Below are positions 1 to 8,204 of a DNA stretch of 64,000 nt, one piece after another. Within the stretch, counting starts at the first letter, position 1; the number at the start of each line of letters is the position of its first letter. The stretch is from Rhizobium favelukesii (lineage in GTDB: Bacteria > Pseudomonadota > Alphaproteobacteria > Rhizobiales > Rhizobiaceae). Location: contig NZ_HG916855.1 in NCBI RefSeq assembly GCF_000577275.2, positions 558,001 through 622,000 of the forward strand, read 5' to 3'. The translations under genes and the position numbers were made by a program. The notes beneath the pieces are model-generated. The model saw only the letters and a program-made list of their open reading frames with translations. It was not told the origin of the DNA and searched no databases.

Positions 1-215
1 TGTAGCTTGGCAGATACTGTGCGGACCAGGGAAACATAGCAAGCGACTTGCGATAGGCGCACCCGAACTCACATGGGCATTCCACACTGGAGGCTGCCTG
101 CGGCGTTCAGTAGAACTGTTGGATGAAACGCGGGTTCCTCAGAAGCGCTGTTGAGGTCTGTCGTTTCATTTAAGTGCGATCAGTCCTATAATCCGGTGGG
201 GGTGAGGCCGAACCA

Positions 216-2105
216 ATGGACCGCAAGCTTTCCGCGATCCTCGCTGCAGATGTCGTGGGCTATTCCGCGCTGATGGAACGCGACGAGGCTGGCACATTCG
301 AGCGCCTTCGTGCGGGACGCAAGGAACTGTTTGAGCCGGAGATTGCTCGCCATCGCGGCCAGATTTTCAAGCTTATGGGCGACGGGATGCTCGCCGAATT
401 TGGCAGCGTGGTGGACGCCGTGGAATGCGCAGTCTCGCTGCAGCGCGGGCTGGTGGAACGGAATGCCGCCGTTCCCGAGGACCAGCGGATCCGGGTCAGG
501 ATCGGGATCAATCTCGGCGAGGTGATCGTTGAGGGCGAGGACCGGTATGGCGAGGGCGTCAATGTCGCGGCCAGGCTTCAGCAGCTGGCCGACCCGGGCG
601 GCATCTGTGTTTCGGGAAAGGTCGCCAGGGAGGTTGAGAAGAAGCTGGCTTTCGGCTTCGAGCCGATGGGCGAGCAGAAGGTGAAGAATATCGCCGAACC
701 GGTGCAGGCCTTCCGCGTCATCCTTGAGGGACAAGCCCCACGCCAACCAGCGCGGTCATTGCCTCCGCGCTGGGTTTGGGCAGCAGCAGCCGTGCCAGTC
801 CTTATTCTGGTTTTGGCCGGGACGGTCTGGCAATTGTGGCCGACTGCGACAGTAAGTGGCAAACCGTCGGTAGCGGTGCTGCCGTTCGACAACTATGGCG
901 GCGACGAGGCGACCGGACGCCTCGCCGACGGCCTCACCGAGGACATAATCACCGATTTGGCGGGCTTCCCTGAATTCCAGGTGATCGCCCGCAACTCGAC
1001 AGAACAATACCGGGACAAACCAGCCAGGCCGAGTGAAGTGGGCAAGGCGCTTGGCGCAGGATTTGTGGTCGAGGGTTCCATCCAGCGTCAGTCTGACCGC
1101 GTAAGAATTACCGCGCAGCTCATCGACGCCAAAACGGGCAAACATCTTTGGTCGCAGCGCTGGGACCGGCCGGACGAGGACTTGTTCGCAATCCAGATCG
1201 AAATTTCCGAGCAGATTTCGAACCGCCTCGGCGGCGGCGCAGGCTTGGTCCAAGAGGCGGGCCGCATCACCGCCCACCGAAAGCCGCCCGAGAATCTCAA
1301 TGCCTACGAACTTTATCTGCTCGGCAGCGAAAAACTCGAGCAAGTCAATCAGGCGGATGTCGAGGAGGCTGTTAGGCTGCTCACCCGCGCGGTCGAACTG
1401 GACCCCGGCCTTGCCCGCGCCTGGGTCGAACTTAGCCATTCCCATGGATTCTTGTCCAACCTCGGCGTCGAACCCGAAAAGAACCGGGCTCTCTCTACCG
1501 AGGCTGCCGAGCGCGCCGTCCAGCTCGATCCAAGTGATGCCGAGGCGCATGCTGTTTATGCCATCACTCTAGGTGACAGAGGCGAATTCGAGCACGCCAA
1601 GGCAGAGTTCGACACAGCGCTGCGCCTTGCTCCCGGCCAATTCGAAGTTCTGACTTTTTACATCGGTTGGGCCTCGACCTTCGGCGAGCCTGAGCGCGGC
1701 GCGCAACTGGTCGACAAGGCGGTCAGTCTCAACCCCGGTTTTCCGATGTGGAGCGCCAGGATTTTCACTTACGCCTACTTCATGGCGGGCCGGTATGAGA
1801 ATGCGATTCGAATGCTCGACCGCGTGACGCCGGAAAGCTATGGAAGGGGGCAGTGGGTGATGCGTTCCGGCGCGCTCGCCGCTCTTGGTCGAAGCGAAGA
1901 GGCGAAGGCTTCATTAACGAACGCAACCAAACGGTTTCCCAATTTGACGGTCGAGGGATTTGTCAATCAGCCCGGATTCAATGACGCGGAGCGCCAGCGG
2001 TTGATCGAAACCATGCGGCTCGCCGGCTTCCCGGATTGCGCCAAGGCTGAAGAGCTCGCGAAGATCGAGAAGCCGCTGCGCCTGCCGGAGTGTGCTTCGC
2101 CGTAA
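216..2105 (+). CDS. Class III adenylate/guanylate cyclase with TolB-like and TPR domains
   Basis: A 629-residue protein. Residues 1-170 form a class III nucleotide cyclase domain: metal aspartates D12 (in ILAADVVGY) and D56 (in MGDGM), an adenine-type lysine K52, and the transition-state pair N116/R120 (VNVAAR) are all present, so it should be catalytically competent. A single hydrophobic segment lies at about 188-212, followed by a TolB-like domain (about 217-345, starting PSVAVLPFDN) and TPR repeats to the C terminus. The family is common in rhizobia and probably makes cAMP in response to an unknown cue; the domain beyond the membrane segment may be periplasmic. GGTGAGG precedes the start. 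It is co-linear with the cyclase at 5264-7033, so the two are paralogues. The physiological signal cannot be read from sequence. Confidence 0.9.
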   Translation: MDRKLSAILAADVVGYSALMERDEAGTFERLRAGRKELFEPEIARHRGQIFKLMGDGMLAEFGSVVDAVECAVSLQRGLVERNAAVPEDQRIRVRIGINLGEVIVEGEDRYGEGVNVAARLQQLADPGGICVSGKVAREVEKKLAFGFEPMGEQKVKNIAEPVQAFRVILEGQAPRQPARSLPPRWVWAAAAVPVLILVLAGTVWQLWPTATVSGKPSVAVLPFDNYGGDEATGRLADGLTEDIITDLAGFPEFQVIARNSTEQYRDKPARPSEVGKALGAGFVVEGSIQRQSDRVRITAQLIDAKTGKHLWSQRWDRPDEDLFAIQIEISEQISNRLGGGAGLVQEAGRITAHRKPPENLNAYELYLLGSEKLEQVNQADVEEAVRLLTRAVELDPGLARAWVELSHSHGFLSNLGVEPEKNRALSTEAAERAVQLDPSDAEAHAVYAITLGDRGEFEHAKAEFDTALRLAPGQFEVLTFYIGWASTFGEPERGAQLVDKAVSLNPGFPMWSARIFTYAYFMAGRYENAIRMLDRVTPESYGRGQWVMRSGALAALGRSEEAKASLTNATKRFPNLTVEGFVNQPGFNDAERQRLIETMRLAGFPDCAKAEELAKIEKPLRLPECASP

Positions 2106-2180
2106 AATGGCGGCCACGGATGACAAACGTCTCGAAGGGGTCCGAAACGCGACCTTCGTTTCACTGACCGCGAAAGCCCA

Positions 2181-2255
2181 GCTGGCTTCCCGTCGTGCGC
2201 CAAGCCCGAGGCGCTGGCGAAGCTCGCCAAACCTGTGCGACTGCCGGAATGCGAG
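2181..2255 (+). pseudogene. Remnant of a second cyclase/TPR gene C terminus
   Basis: About 75 bp downstream of the cyclase stop, one frame reads AGFPSCAKPEALAKL followed by a PVRLPEC tail. This closely mirrors the last 25 residues of the intact gene (AGFPDCAKAEELAKI, then PLRLPEC). It looks like the 3' end of a duplicated paralogue whose body has been lost, possibly by recombination between tandem copies. No start or upstream domain is visible, so it is not expected to be expressed as a functional protein. Confidence 0.6.
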
Positions 2256-2547
2256 GCAGAGAACAACGCCTCTCGGGCAGCGATAGAACGGTCCTTTGCA
2301 ACGCGTTCGCGAGCAGCTGTAGTGGCCGCTTCGCGCCCCACAAGCGGACCCCAATTCGGCAATGCCACACGGACTCGTCGAGCGAGGGTAGGCCACTTTC
2401 GTCACAGCCCTGATCTGTCGGTCTCACAGTGGATTGAGGCACCGTAAAAACCCCCAATAGCGCGTGAACCGCAAGCGTGTGAGAAACCCATTTCCCGTGA
2501 ATTTTTGCGTTCCTGGATCGCGCGTCTTGCCACCGAACGAAGTGTCG

Positions 2548-3048
2548 TTAGTCCGTCGGTCTCTCTGGGCCGGCTTTCCAAACCCGGTACCGGATTTCCA
2601 CCTCGACAGGCGCAAACACCACGAGGGGAAGCCTGCTGTTGTATCGCAAGAGCGGCTCGTCTGAGCTACGCACGAGCGTTTTTTTCTTGGTGTTATCCGG
2701 GCAAGCCATTCTCGTACTCGCGACCACGCCAACCCCGGTAACGACGTAGTAGTCATATCCCCAGCCATCAACCGTACGCTTCTCCAAGCGGGAACTGAAG
2801 GTATGCCGATTGCAGTCCACCAACTCGGTTCGACCTACTATCACTCCAACCCGCCGCGCATCTTCGTCGGTACGCTTTGGCAGGAAGATAACGTGTCGTT
2901 GCTGGCCCGCGGGTGCCTCGGGAAATGCCTTCAACTCGTCCCGCGCCTTGGACTCCGCCGCAGCAACCCCACTGACCGCGAGCGAAAGGAAAACCAAGAC
3001 TCGAATCGAGTATTCCGCAGCTTTACCCGCCCAAAATGAAGTTGCCAT
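2548..3048 (-). CDS. eco: Ecotin-type periplasmic serine protease inhibitor
   Basis: A 166-residue protein with a signal peptide (hydrophobic 15-30, AAA-type cleavage) followed by an ecotin domain. Ecotin hallmarks include VDCNRH (Cys79), the GWGYDYY block (95-101), the reactive loop ending MACPD (Cys116), LRYNSRLP and a terminal YRVWKA. Cys79 and Cys116 should form the family disulfide. Ecotin dimers inhibit chymotrypsin-fold proteases in the periplasm. The reactive-site P1 residue, methionine in the E. coli protein, aligns with Arg113 here (STRMACPD), which predicts a preference for trypsin-like targets. AAGGGTG precedes the start codon. It is a single gene with no obvious operon partner. 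Confidence 0.9.
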   Translation of the reverse strand: MATSFWAGKAAEYSIRVLVFLSLAVSGVAAAESKARDELKAFPEAPAGQQRHVIFLPKRTDEDARRVGVIVGRTELVDCNRHTFSSRLEKRTVDGWGYDYYVVTGVGVVASTRMACPDNTKKKTLVRSSDEPLLRYNSRLPLVVFAPVEVEIRYRVWKAGPERPTD

Positions 3049-3292
3049 TTTTCACCCTTTTGTCCTCAATAGTGGCCGAGGTTGGGTTGCCGATACTGCT
3101 ATCGCTTTGACTTGACGCCCGCCCAGCTTGCGTGCCCAGATCGCGTACCCGTAGATCATCCAGAACGGTCATGTTAGCGTCGGGTTGTATTTCAGCGTCT
3201 TGAGATGGAAAAGCAATGTTCGTTTGGGCCGGACTGCCGCTGCTGCCTGAGTAGTGGGGTCTGTGCCGCCATGTCAATGAGTGAGCCTGCGG

Positions 3293-4084
3293 CTAGAGAG
3301 TGTCGATAACCCCACCGTCAACGCGAACGGACGCGCCAGTGGTTGCGGAAGCGAACGGCGAGGCAAGATAGGTCACCAAGTTTGCGACTTCCTCGACACT
3401 GGCGGCACGTTGAATGATCGAGCTGCCGCGATGCTGCTTGACGAAGGCGGAAGCGATCTCCTCCAGCGGCAACCCGGTCTTGGCTTGCTCGTCGGCAAGC
3501 ATCGCTTCCACGCCGTCGGAAAGCGTGGGGCCAGGGAGTACTGAGTTGACGGTGACGCCCGTGCCTGCCATGCGCTTGGCGAGACCGCGGGCAACCGCGA
3601 TATCGGCAGTCTTGCTGACGCCGTAGTGGATCATCTCGACCGGAATGTTGAAACCGGATTCGGAGGCCAGGAATATCACGCGGCCCCAGTTTAACTTCTG
3701 CATGCCTGGGAGATAGGCACGGGAGAGCCTAACGGCGGACATGACGTTGACCTGCCAGTGCCGATCCCAGACCTCGTCGCCGGCGTCGAAAAAGTCGATC
3801 GGCTGGAAGATGCCCGCGTTGTTGATCAGGATGTCCACCTGAGGAATTTTGGCGACAAGTGCTGCGCACCCCTGCGCGGTTGAGAGGTCCGCGGCAGCAG
3901 ACTTGACGCTGCTCCTTGCACCTTCGCCCTTGAGCCGTTCGGCGGCCTTTGCAGTCTTGTCCTCTGACCGGCCGTTGACCACGACATCCGCTCCAGCCCT
4001 TGAAAGCTGGCGGGCAATTGCGTAGCCGATGCCTTCCGTTGATCCGGTGACCAAGGCCCTCTTACCAGTGAGATCAATTTGCAT
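3293..4084 (-). CDS. SDR family NAD(P)-dependent oxidoreductase
   Basis: Classical short-chain dehydrogenase of 263 residues: cofactor loop TGSTEGIG (13-20), NNAG (88-91), N113, catalytic serine in the FLASESG stretch, and YGVSK giving Y154 and K158. The C-terminal part (RVDGGV) is typical of the family. The start chosen is the ATG at 4084, preceded by CAGGAGCAGAAA. A longer in-frame reading to 4207 adds 41 residues unlike SDR sequence and is rejected. The substrate is unknown; no neighbour suggests a pathway. Confidence 0.88.
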   Translation of the reverse strand: MQIDLTGKRALVTGSTEGIGYAIARQLSRAGADVVVNGRSEDKTAKAAERLKGEGARSSVKSAAADLSTAQGCAALVAKIPQVDILINNAGIFQPIDFFDAGDEVWDRHWQVNVMSAVRLSRAYLPGMQKLNWGRVIFLASESGFNIPVEMIHYGVSKTADIAVARGLAKRMAGTGVTVNSVLPGPTLSDGVEAMLADEQAKTGLPLEEIASAFVKQHRGSSIIQRAASVEEVANLVTYLASPFASATTGASVRVDGGVIDTL

Positions 4085-4468
4085 TTTCTGCTCCTGTCGA
4101 GGTTGGATGACGAAACCTATAGTCAGTTTTGCGGTTCGCAACGTTCGACCGCCGAGAGGTTCAGCGATCTTCACACGACTTCCAGGCTCTACACCTGGTA
4201 CAGTCACACGCTTCTAGTACTCGCTCTACGGATGGCGGCTTTGGGCCCGATAGGAGACACAAACTCCTCGATAGAGCGGATCGTTCATCGTCATCGACTT
4301 CGCTCAGCCAAGCGGTACGTTGCCGGCATAAAACGGGCCGCCGATCGCCCAGCCTCCCATACCGAGGCGGGGAATTTCGCGGCCGCCCCAGAGAGTCACC
4401 AGCGCTTCACGCCGCGCTCAATTCCTGACATATTTGCGAAGAGACCCAACCGTCATGGATATCGCGTC
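4085..4468. other. Intergenic region, no supported gene
   Basis: About 380 bp between the divergent SDR gene and the small membrane protein. It must carry the promoters for both, but I see no convincing -35/-10 pair, repeat or RNA. Short ORFs here are shadows. Confidence 0.4.
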
Positions 4469-4795
4469 ATGAACTTGCAAACACCTGGAAAAAGCAACAC
4501 GCGCGCACCTACCGGGTCCGTTACGGGGCTTTGCTCTGCGTCCGCCACCATGTTTGCAGTGGGAATGGCGTTTCTGGGTTACTGGGGAGTGTATGAACAA
4601 GGGCGCTGGCATACAATCGATTATCTTGTGATGGTTGTCGCTATCATCGGATTTGCAGTACTTGGTTCCGTGCCTTGGATTGTGACCACACCTGTAGCGG
4701 AGGAGGATGCAGACAAAGTCGTCGACGCCAGGCGAGCGATGGCACTGGGGACGGCCCTAATCTGGATGGCCGTCTGTATTGCCGTATTTGCCTGA
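4469..4795 (+). CDS. Small membrane protein of unknown function
   Basis: A 108-residue reading frame with three hydrophobic stretches (about 24-40, 52-74 and 91-108), consistent with a small inner-membrane protein. The ATG at 4469 is chosen because the frame upstream, open to 4079, lacks protein-like composition; the ribosome-binding site is weak. No family recognised. It lies divergently from the SDR gene, with no operon partner. Confidence 0.5.
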   Translation: MNLQTPGKSNTRAPTGSVTGLCSASATMFAVGMAFLGYWGVYEQGRWHTIDYLVMVVAIIGFAVLGSVPWIVTTPVAEEDADKVVDARRAMALGTALIWMAVCIAVFA

Positions 4796-5263
4796 GTTGC
4801 CCTGCACGTGACCCCATACGACCGCAAAATGGATCCATTTGAAGCGATAGCCCAGACCGACGTCCAAAAAATACCTGACGTTAAAGCATTTCACCCTGAC
4901 CCGCTGATGAGCCAAAATCCGTCAACGATATCGTCAAGCGGCGTGCGGCGATGCCCCCAGCGGGGGAGATCACGGAGAAGATCGATGAAGATCCCCGATC
5001 AAAAAGGCGTCCGATCGACTTCATAGACTCGCCAGCCTGCCATCGGTCCCAGATCTCCGATCGCTGAGAAGCAGAAAAAATACATGCGACGCCGTCGCTT
5101 CATGCACACTCCTCTTTGACAAAAGAATAGTGTGTTGCATTCATCCCGTGAGCCCATCGCCAATAACGGTCATTGCCGAGACGAAGTACACATCGCACGG
5201 GCAGTTGCGAACCCAATCGGGCCAAACTTCGAGGCGCCCTATTCGGTACATCCGGAGGGAGCT
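4796..5263. other. Intergenic region, no supported gene
   Basis: Some 470 bp between two converging genes. The short ORFs on both strands have no recognisable homology. I see no repeat, RNA or clear terminator. Confidence 0.4.
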
Positions 5264-7033
5264 CTATTGCACCCGGTGTCGTTCGCTGGCAAGCGCGTCG
5301 TCCGCGCCCGCTTTGACAAGCCCGTCGCGAATGTGCTGCGTGTCGGATTCTCGAGCGTAGTGCAACGTGGCGAGGAAGGACTCGAGGCCGAAGTCGGGGG
5401 CGATCGCTCTGACCTTCTTCAAATGCGCAGAACCAGCAACGTCGTCGCCGAGCCAACCGTAGCAGGCGGCGACGAAGGCGTGCTGGACGTGATCCATCAC
5501 CGAAAGGTGCATGAATGCCTCGATTGCTTCACCGTATTGCCGCGCGGCGAAATACGCCTTCCCGAGATGACTCCAGAATCGTTCCGGGTGATGGGGATTG
5601 AGCCGCATCGCCTTGCGAATCCACTCTACCCCTTCTTCCGGCCGACCAAGCCACGTCAAGAGCTCGCCCTGCTGGACCACCACCAGGTCGTAATTGGGAT
5701 TGAGCGAAAGGGCACGCTCCTGGTGATAGCGGGCCGTCATCAGCTCGTTGTTGTTCACGTTCACGGCGGCGAGGATGCGATGTACGTCGGCATCGTTGTC
5801 GTCGAGCCCCAGCGCCCGTTCCAGCTCGGCAACGATCTCGGCCCAGACAGCATCCTTGTCCTCGCACCAGCCGAGCACCCACGCCTGCCCGAGGATGCAG
5901 GCCCGCCAGGCATGGGCATGCGCATATCCGGGGTCGAGTGCGAGCGCCCTGTCTATCAGGGCCTGGGCCTGCTTATTGTCAGCGACGGTGGCCCGGTGAT
6001 GCAGCACCTTGGCTGTGAGAGCACATTCGTAGGCGGCCATGTTCGCCGGCTTCGTGCGGGCGAGGTGGTCTCGTTGGGCGGCCTCGAGACGCCCTGGCAG
6101 AGTGGCCGCTATCGCTGCCGTCACCTCGTCCTGAATGGCGAAAATGTCGTCCAGCCTTCGGTCGTATCTATCGGCCCAGACATGGGCATCGTTGGCCGCG
6201 TCGATGAGCTGGACCGTCACCCGCACCCTGTCGCCGATCTTCCGGACGCTGCCTTCCACCAGATACTGGGCCCCAAGCTTCTCGGCCACTTCGCGCGCGT
6301 TCACGGGCTGATTCTTGTAGACGAAACTGGAATTGCGCGAGATGACGAAGAGTTCGTGGCGGCGCGACAGCTCGGTGATGATGTCCTCGGTCAAGCCGTC
6401 CGCAAAAAACTCCTGCTCGGGATCGCCGCTCATGTTGTCGAACGGCAGTACGGCGATCGAGGGCTTGGAGACGGCTCGCTTCGCGTCCTTTTCCTCCGGC
6501 GAGGCCGGCAGGACGGAGCCCTCTAGCCCCAACCGATAAAGATGCACGGGACGGCTGATGTTCTTCAGCGTTTTCTCGCCCAGGTCCTCGATCGGGACAT
6601 CGAGACGGTCAGCAATCTGTGTCGCCACCGCAGCCGTGACGCAGATGCCCCCCACATCGGCCAGTTGCTCGATCCGGGCGGCGATATTCACGCCATCGCC
6701 AAAGATGTCGTCGTCGTCGAAAATGATATCGCCGAGATTGATGCCAATCCTGAATTCGATCCGCCGATCCTGAGGCACATCCGAATTGCGCCGCCTCATG
6801 CGCTGCTGGATTTCTACGGCGCATTTCACCGCGTCGGTGACGCTCTGGAATTCCACCAGCATGCCGTCGCCCGTCGTCTTGATGATCCGGCCCCCGTTCT
6901 TTGCGATGGCGGGATCGATCAATTCGATTCGGTGCGTTTTGAGGCGGGCGATCGTGCCTGCTTCGTCGGCCTCCATCAGCCGACTATAGCCTGCCATATC
7001 GGACGCCAGGATTGCGGCGAGTCTTTGTTTCAT
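5264..7033 (-). CDS. Class III adenylate/guanylate cyclase with TolB-like and TPR domains (paralogue)
   Basis: A 589-residue paralogue of the cyclase at 216-2105, aligning without gaps over the first 120 residues. D12 (ILASDMAGY), K52, D56 (TTGDGM) and N116/R120 (VNIAAR) are conserved, so the cyclase should be active. A TolB-like domain starts near PSIAVLPFDN (about 192) and contains a GLTEDIITELS block. TPR repeats fill the C-terminal half. Unlike its paralogue there is no clear hydrophobic segment between the cyclase and TolB parts, so this protein may be soluble. Only a weak ribosome-binding site precedes the ATG. Role: cyclic nucleotide synthesis with an unknown input. Confidence 0.88.
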   Translation of the reverse strand: MKQRLAAILASDMAGYSRLMEADEAGTIARLKTHRIELIDPAIAKNGGRIIKTTGDGMLVEFQSVTDAVKCAVEIQQRMRRRNSDVPQDRRIEFRIGINLGDIIFDDDDIFGDGVNIAARIEQLADVGGICVTAAVATQIADRLDVPIEDLGEKTLKNISRPVHLYRLGLEGSVLPASPEEKDAKRAVSKPSIAVLPFDNMSGDPEQEFFADGLTEDIITELSRRHELFVISRNSSFVYKNQPVNAREVAEKLGAQYLVEGSVRKIGDRVRVTVQLIDAANDAHVWADRYDRRLDDIFAIQDEVTAAIAATLPGRLEAAQRDHLARTKPANMAAYECALTAKVLHHRATVADNKQAQALIDRALALDPGYAHAHAWRACILGQAWVLGWCEDKDAVWAEIVAELERALGLDDNDADVHRILAAVNVNNNELMTARYHQERALSLNPNYDLVVVQQGELLTWLGRPEEGVEWIRKAMRLNPHHPERFWSHLGKAYFAARQYGEAIEAFMHLSVMDHVQHAFVAACYGWLGDDVAGSAHLKKVRAIAPDFGLESFLATLHYARESDTQHIRDGLVKAGADDALASERHRVQ

Positions 7034-7369
7034 TAAGTTGCCACCGGACTGGCAGATCAGCGGTCCGGAGCGATTCTAGCGCACCCCAATGCAATCGCCT
7101 ATCTTTAAGTTGGCACCTTCTTTCGAAGGAAGCTGGGTGCCGCACGGGGAAAAGCGGCTTCATAGCCGGTAATGGCCGCTGTCGCTTCGCGCTTCGATTT
7201 TCGGAGCCTCGGATGGGTTATGACATTTTGCGATGGCAGGAGACCAATTCAGCGTGGCGATCGGAATACTAAGACATTAAGTTTATGGCTTATCCCGTTC
7301 GCACAGGTTTAACTACATTCTGCGTTTGTTCATGACGTGAGTTCCTTGCCCAGGTATAGGGGCGCCGCT
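7034..7369. other. Intergenic region, no supported gene
   Basis: About 335 bp between the cyclase start and a broken reading frame. It should include the cyclase promoter. No repeat, RNA or recognisable motif is seen. Confidence 0.35.
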
Positions 7370-7674
7370 TTCGATGTGGTCATCAAGGCCTACGATCCAA
7401 ACTACCCCCAGCGGCTGCGCCGCATGCCGTCCGTCGTCGCCGCAAACGTGACGGAGGCGACCCCGATGCCATTTTTGAGCTTTTGAAGGATTTCGACCGA
7501 CGTGGTTTCATCCTGCGCACGCTGCGCGAGGCTGGGCGTCCGATCTCAACTGCGCAATGTGCCCAAACTTTCGCCCGCGAGACTGGATTTGGCGAAGACG
7601 ACGCCAGGCTCGGCCAGATCGGCAACGGCTTTTCCCAGACCCTCGACCAGCTTGCGCGGGCGACGTTGTCGTAA
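7370..7674 (+). pseudogene. Frameshifted small gene of unknown function
   Basis: Two adjacent frames read as one protein. The first gives FDVVIKAYDPNYPQRLRRM; the second, after a shift near 7425, gives RRKRDGGDPDAIFELLKDF and continues through a DRRGFILRTLREAGRPIST-type segment to a stop at 7674. The joined product resembles small rhizobial hypothetical proteins I recall only by general appearance. The N terminus is missing or out of frame, so this is most likely a decayed gene. Confidence 0.5.
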
Positions 7675-8007
7675 CGCGAGGTTACCCAGAGGTTTTGCCC
7701 GCCGCGACAGCCGGCGTCGGGCGGGCAAGGACGAGAGAATACCGGCGATCGTCGAACGAGACGTTCGAGACCTCATCGAGGTCGACAAGCTTGAACAGAT
7801 GCCGCAGTTGTCGCGAGCTTTCGCCAGCCATGCAAGTCAACTCACGAACGTCTCGAAGCTCGGCGGTCAACTCCGCCTCGATGACAAGACGGTTCGACAG
7901 AAGATGGCGGTTACGCAGCGGCCGTGTTTTGCTTTGTCTTCCTGTACTTTGTGACCTCAGGGGCGGCCCCTCAGCGTCGATGCGAAAATGGGCAAGGAGT
8001 GAACTCT

Positions 8008-8157
8008 GAGCAGCCCTTTGCCCGAGCCCGAGAGGCCCATGATCACGAAGATCTCGCCGGCGCGGATTCTTCCAGTCTGTCGTTTGAACGGATTTTTCGG
8101 CCGTAAGAATTCGCGGGGACGATGCACCTGGTTGCCAAAAAACCATAATTGCTCCAC
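8008..8157 (-). pseudogene. N-terminal remnant of an ABC transporter ATPase
   Basis: The frame ends in GEIFVIMGLSGSGKG, a Walker A region of the glycine-betaine/proline (ProV/OpuAA) ATPase type, where EIFVIMGLSGSGKST is expected. Similarity stops immediately after GSGK, and no Q-loop, signature or Walker B follows, so the gene is truncated. The ATG at 8157 lies 47 bp from the divergent prc start, suggesting that a rearrangement placed prc here. Confidence 0.55.
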
Positions 8158-8204
8158 CTAGATCGCACATCGACGCTCGGCATTAAGAATTGGATCAACG
8201 CTGA

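Noticed and set aside
4079-4468. N-terminal extensions of the SDR and small membrane protein frames
   Set aside because: The extensions lack ribosome-binding sites and family similarity; internal starts fit better.
5132-6526. 464-codon plus-strand ORF opposite the second cyclase
   Set aside because: Shadow of the cyclase/TPR gene on the other strand.
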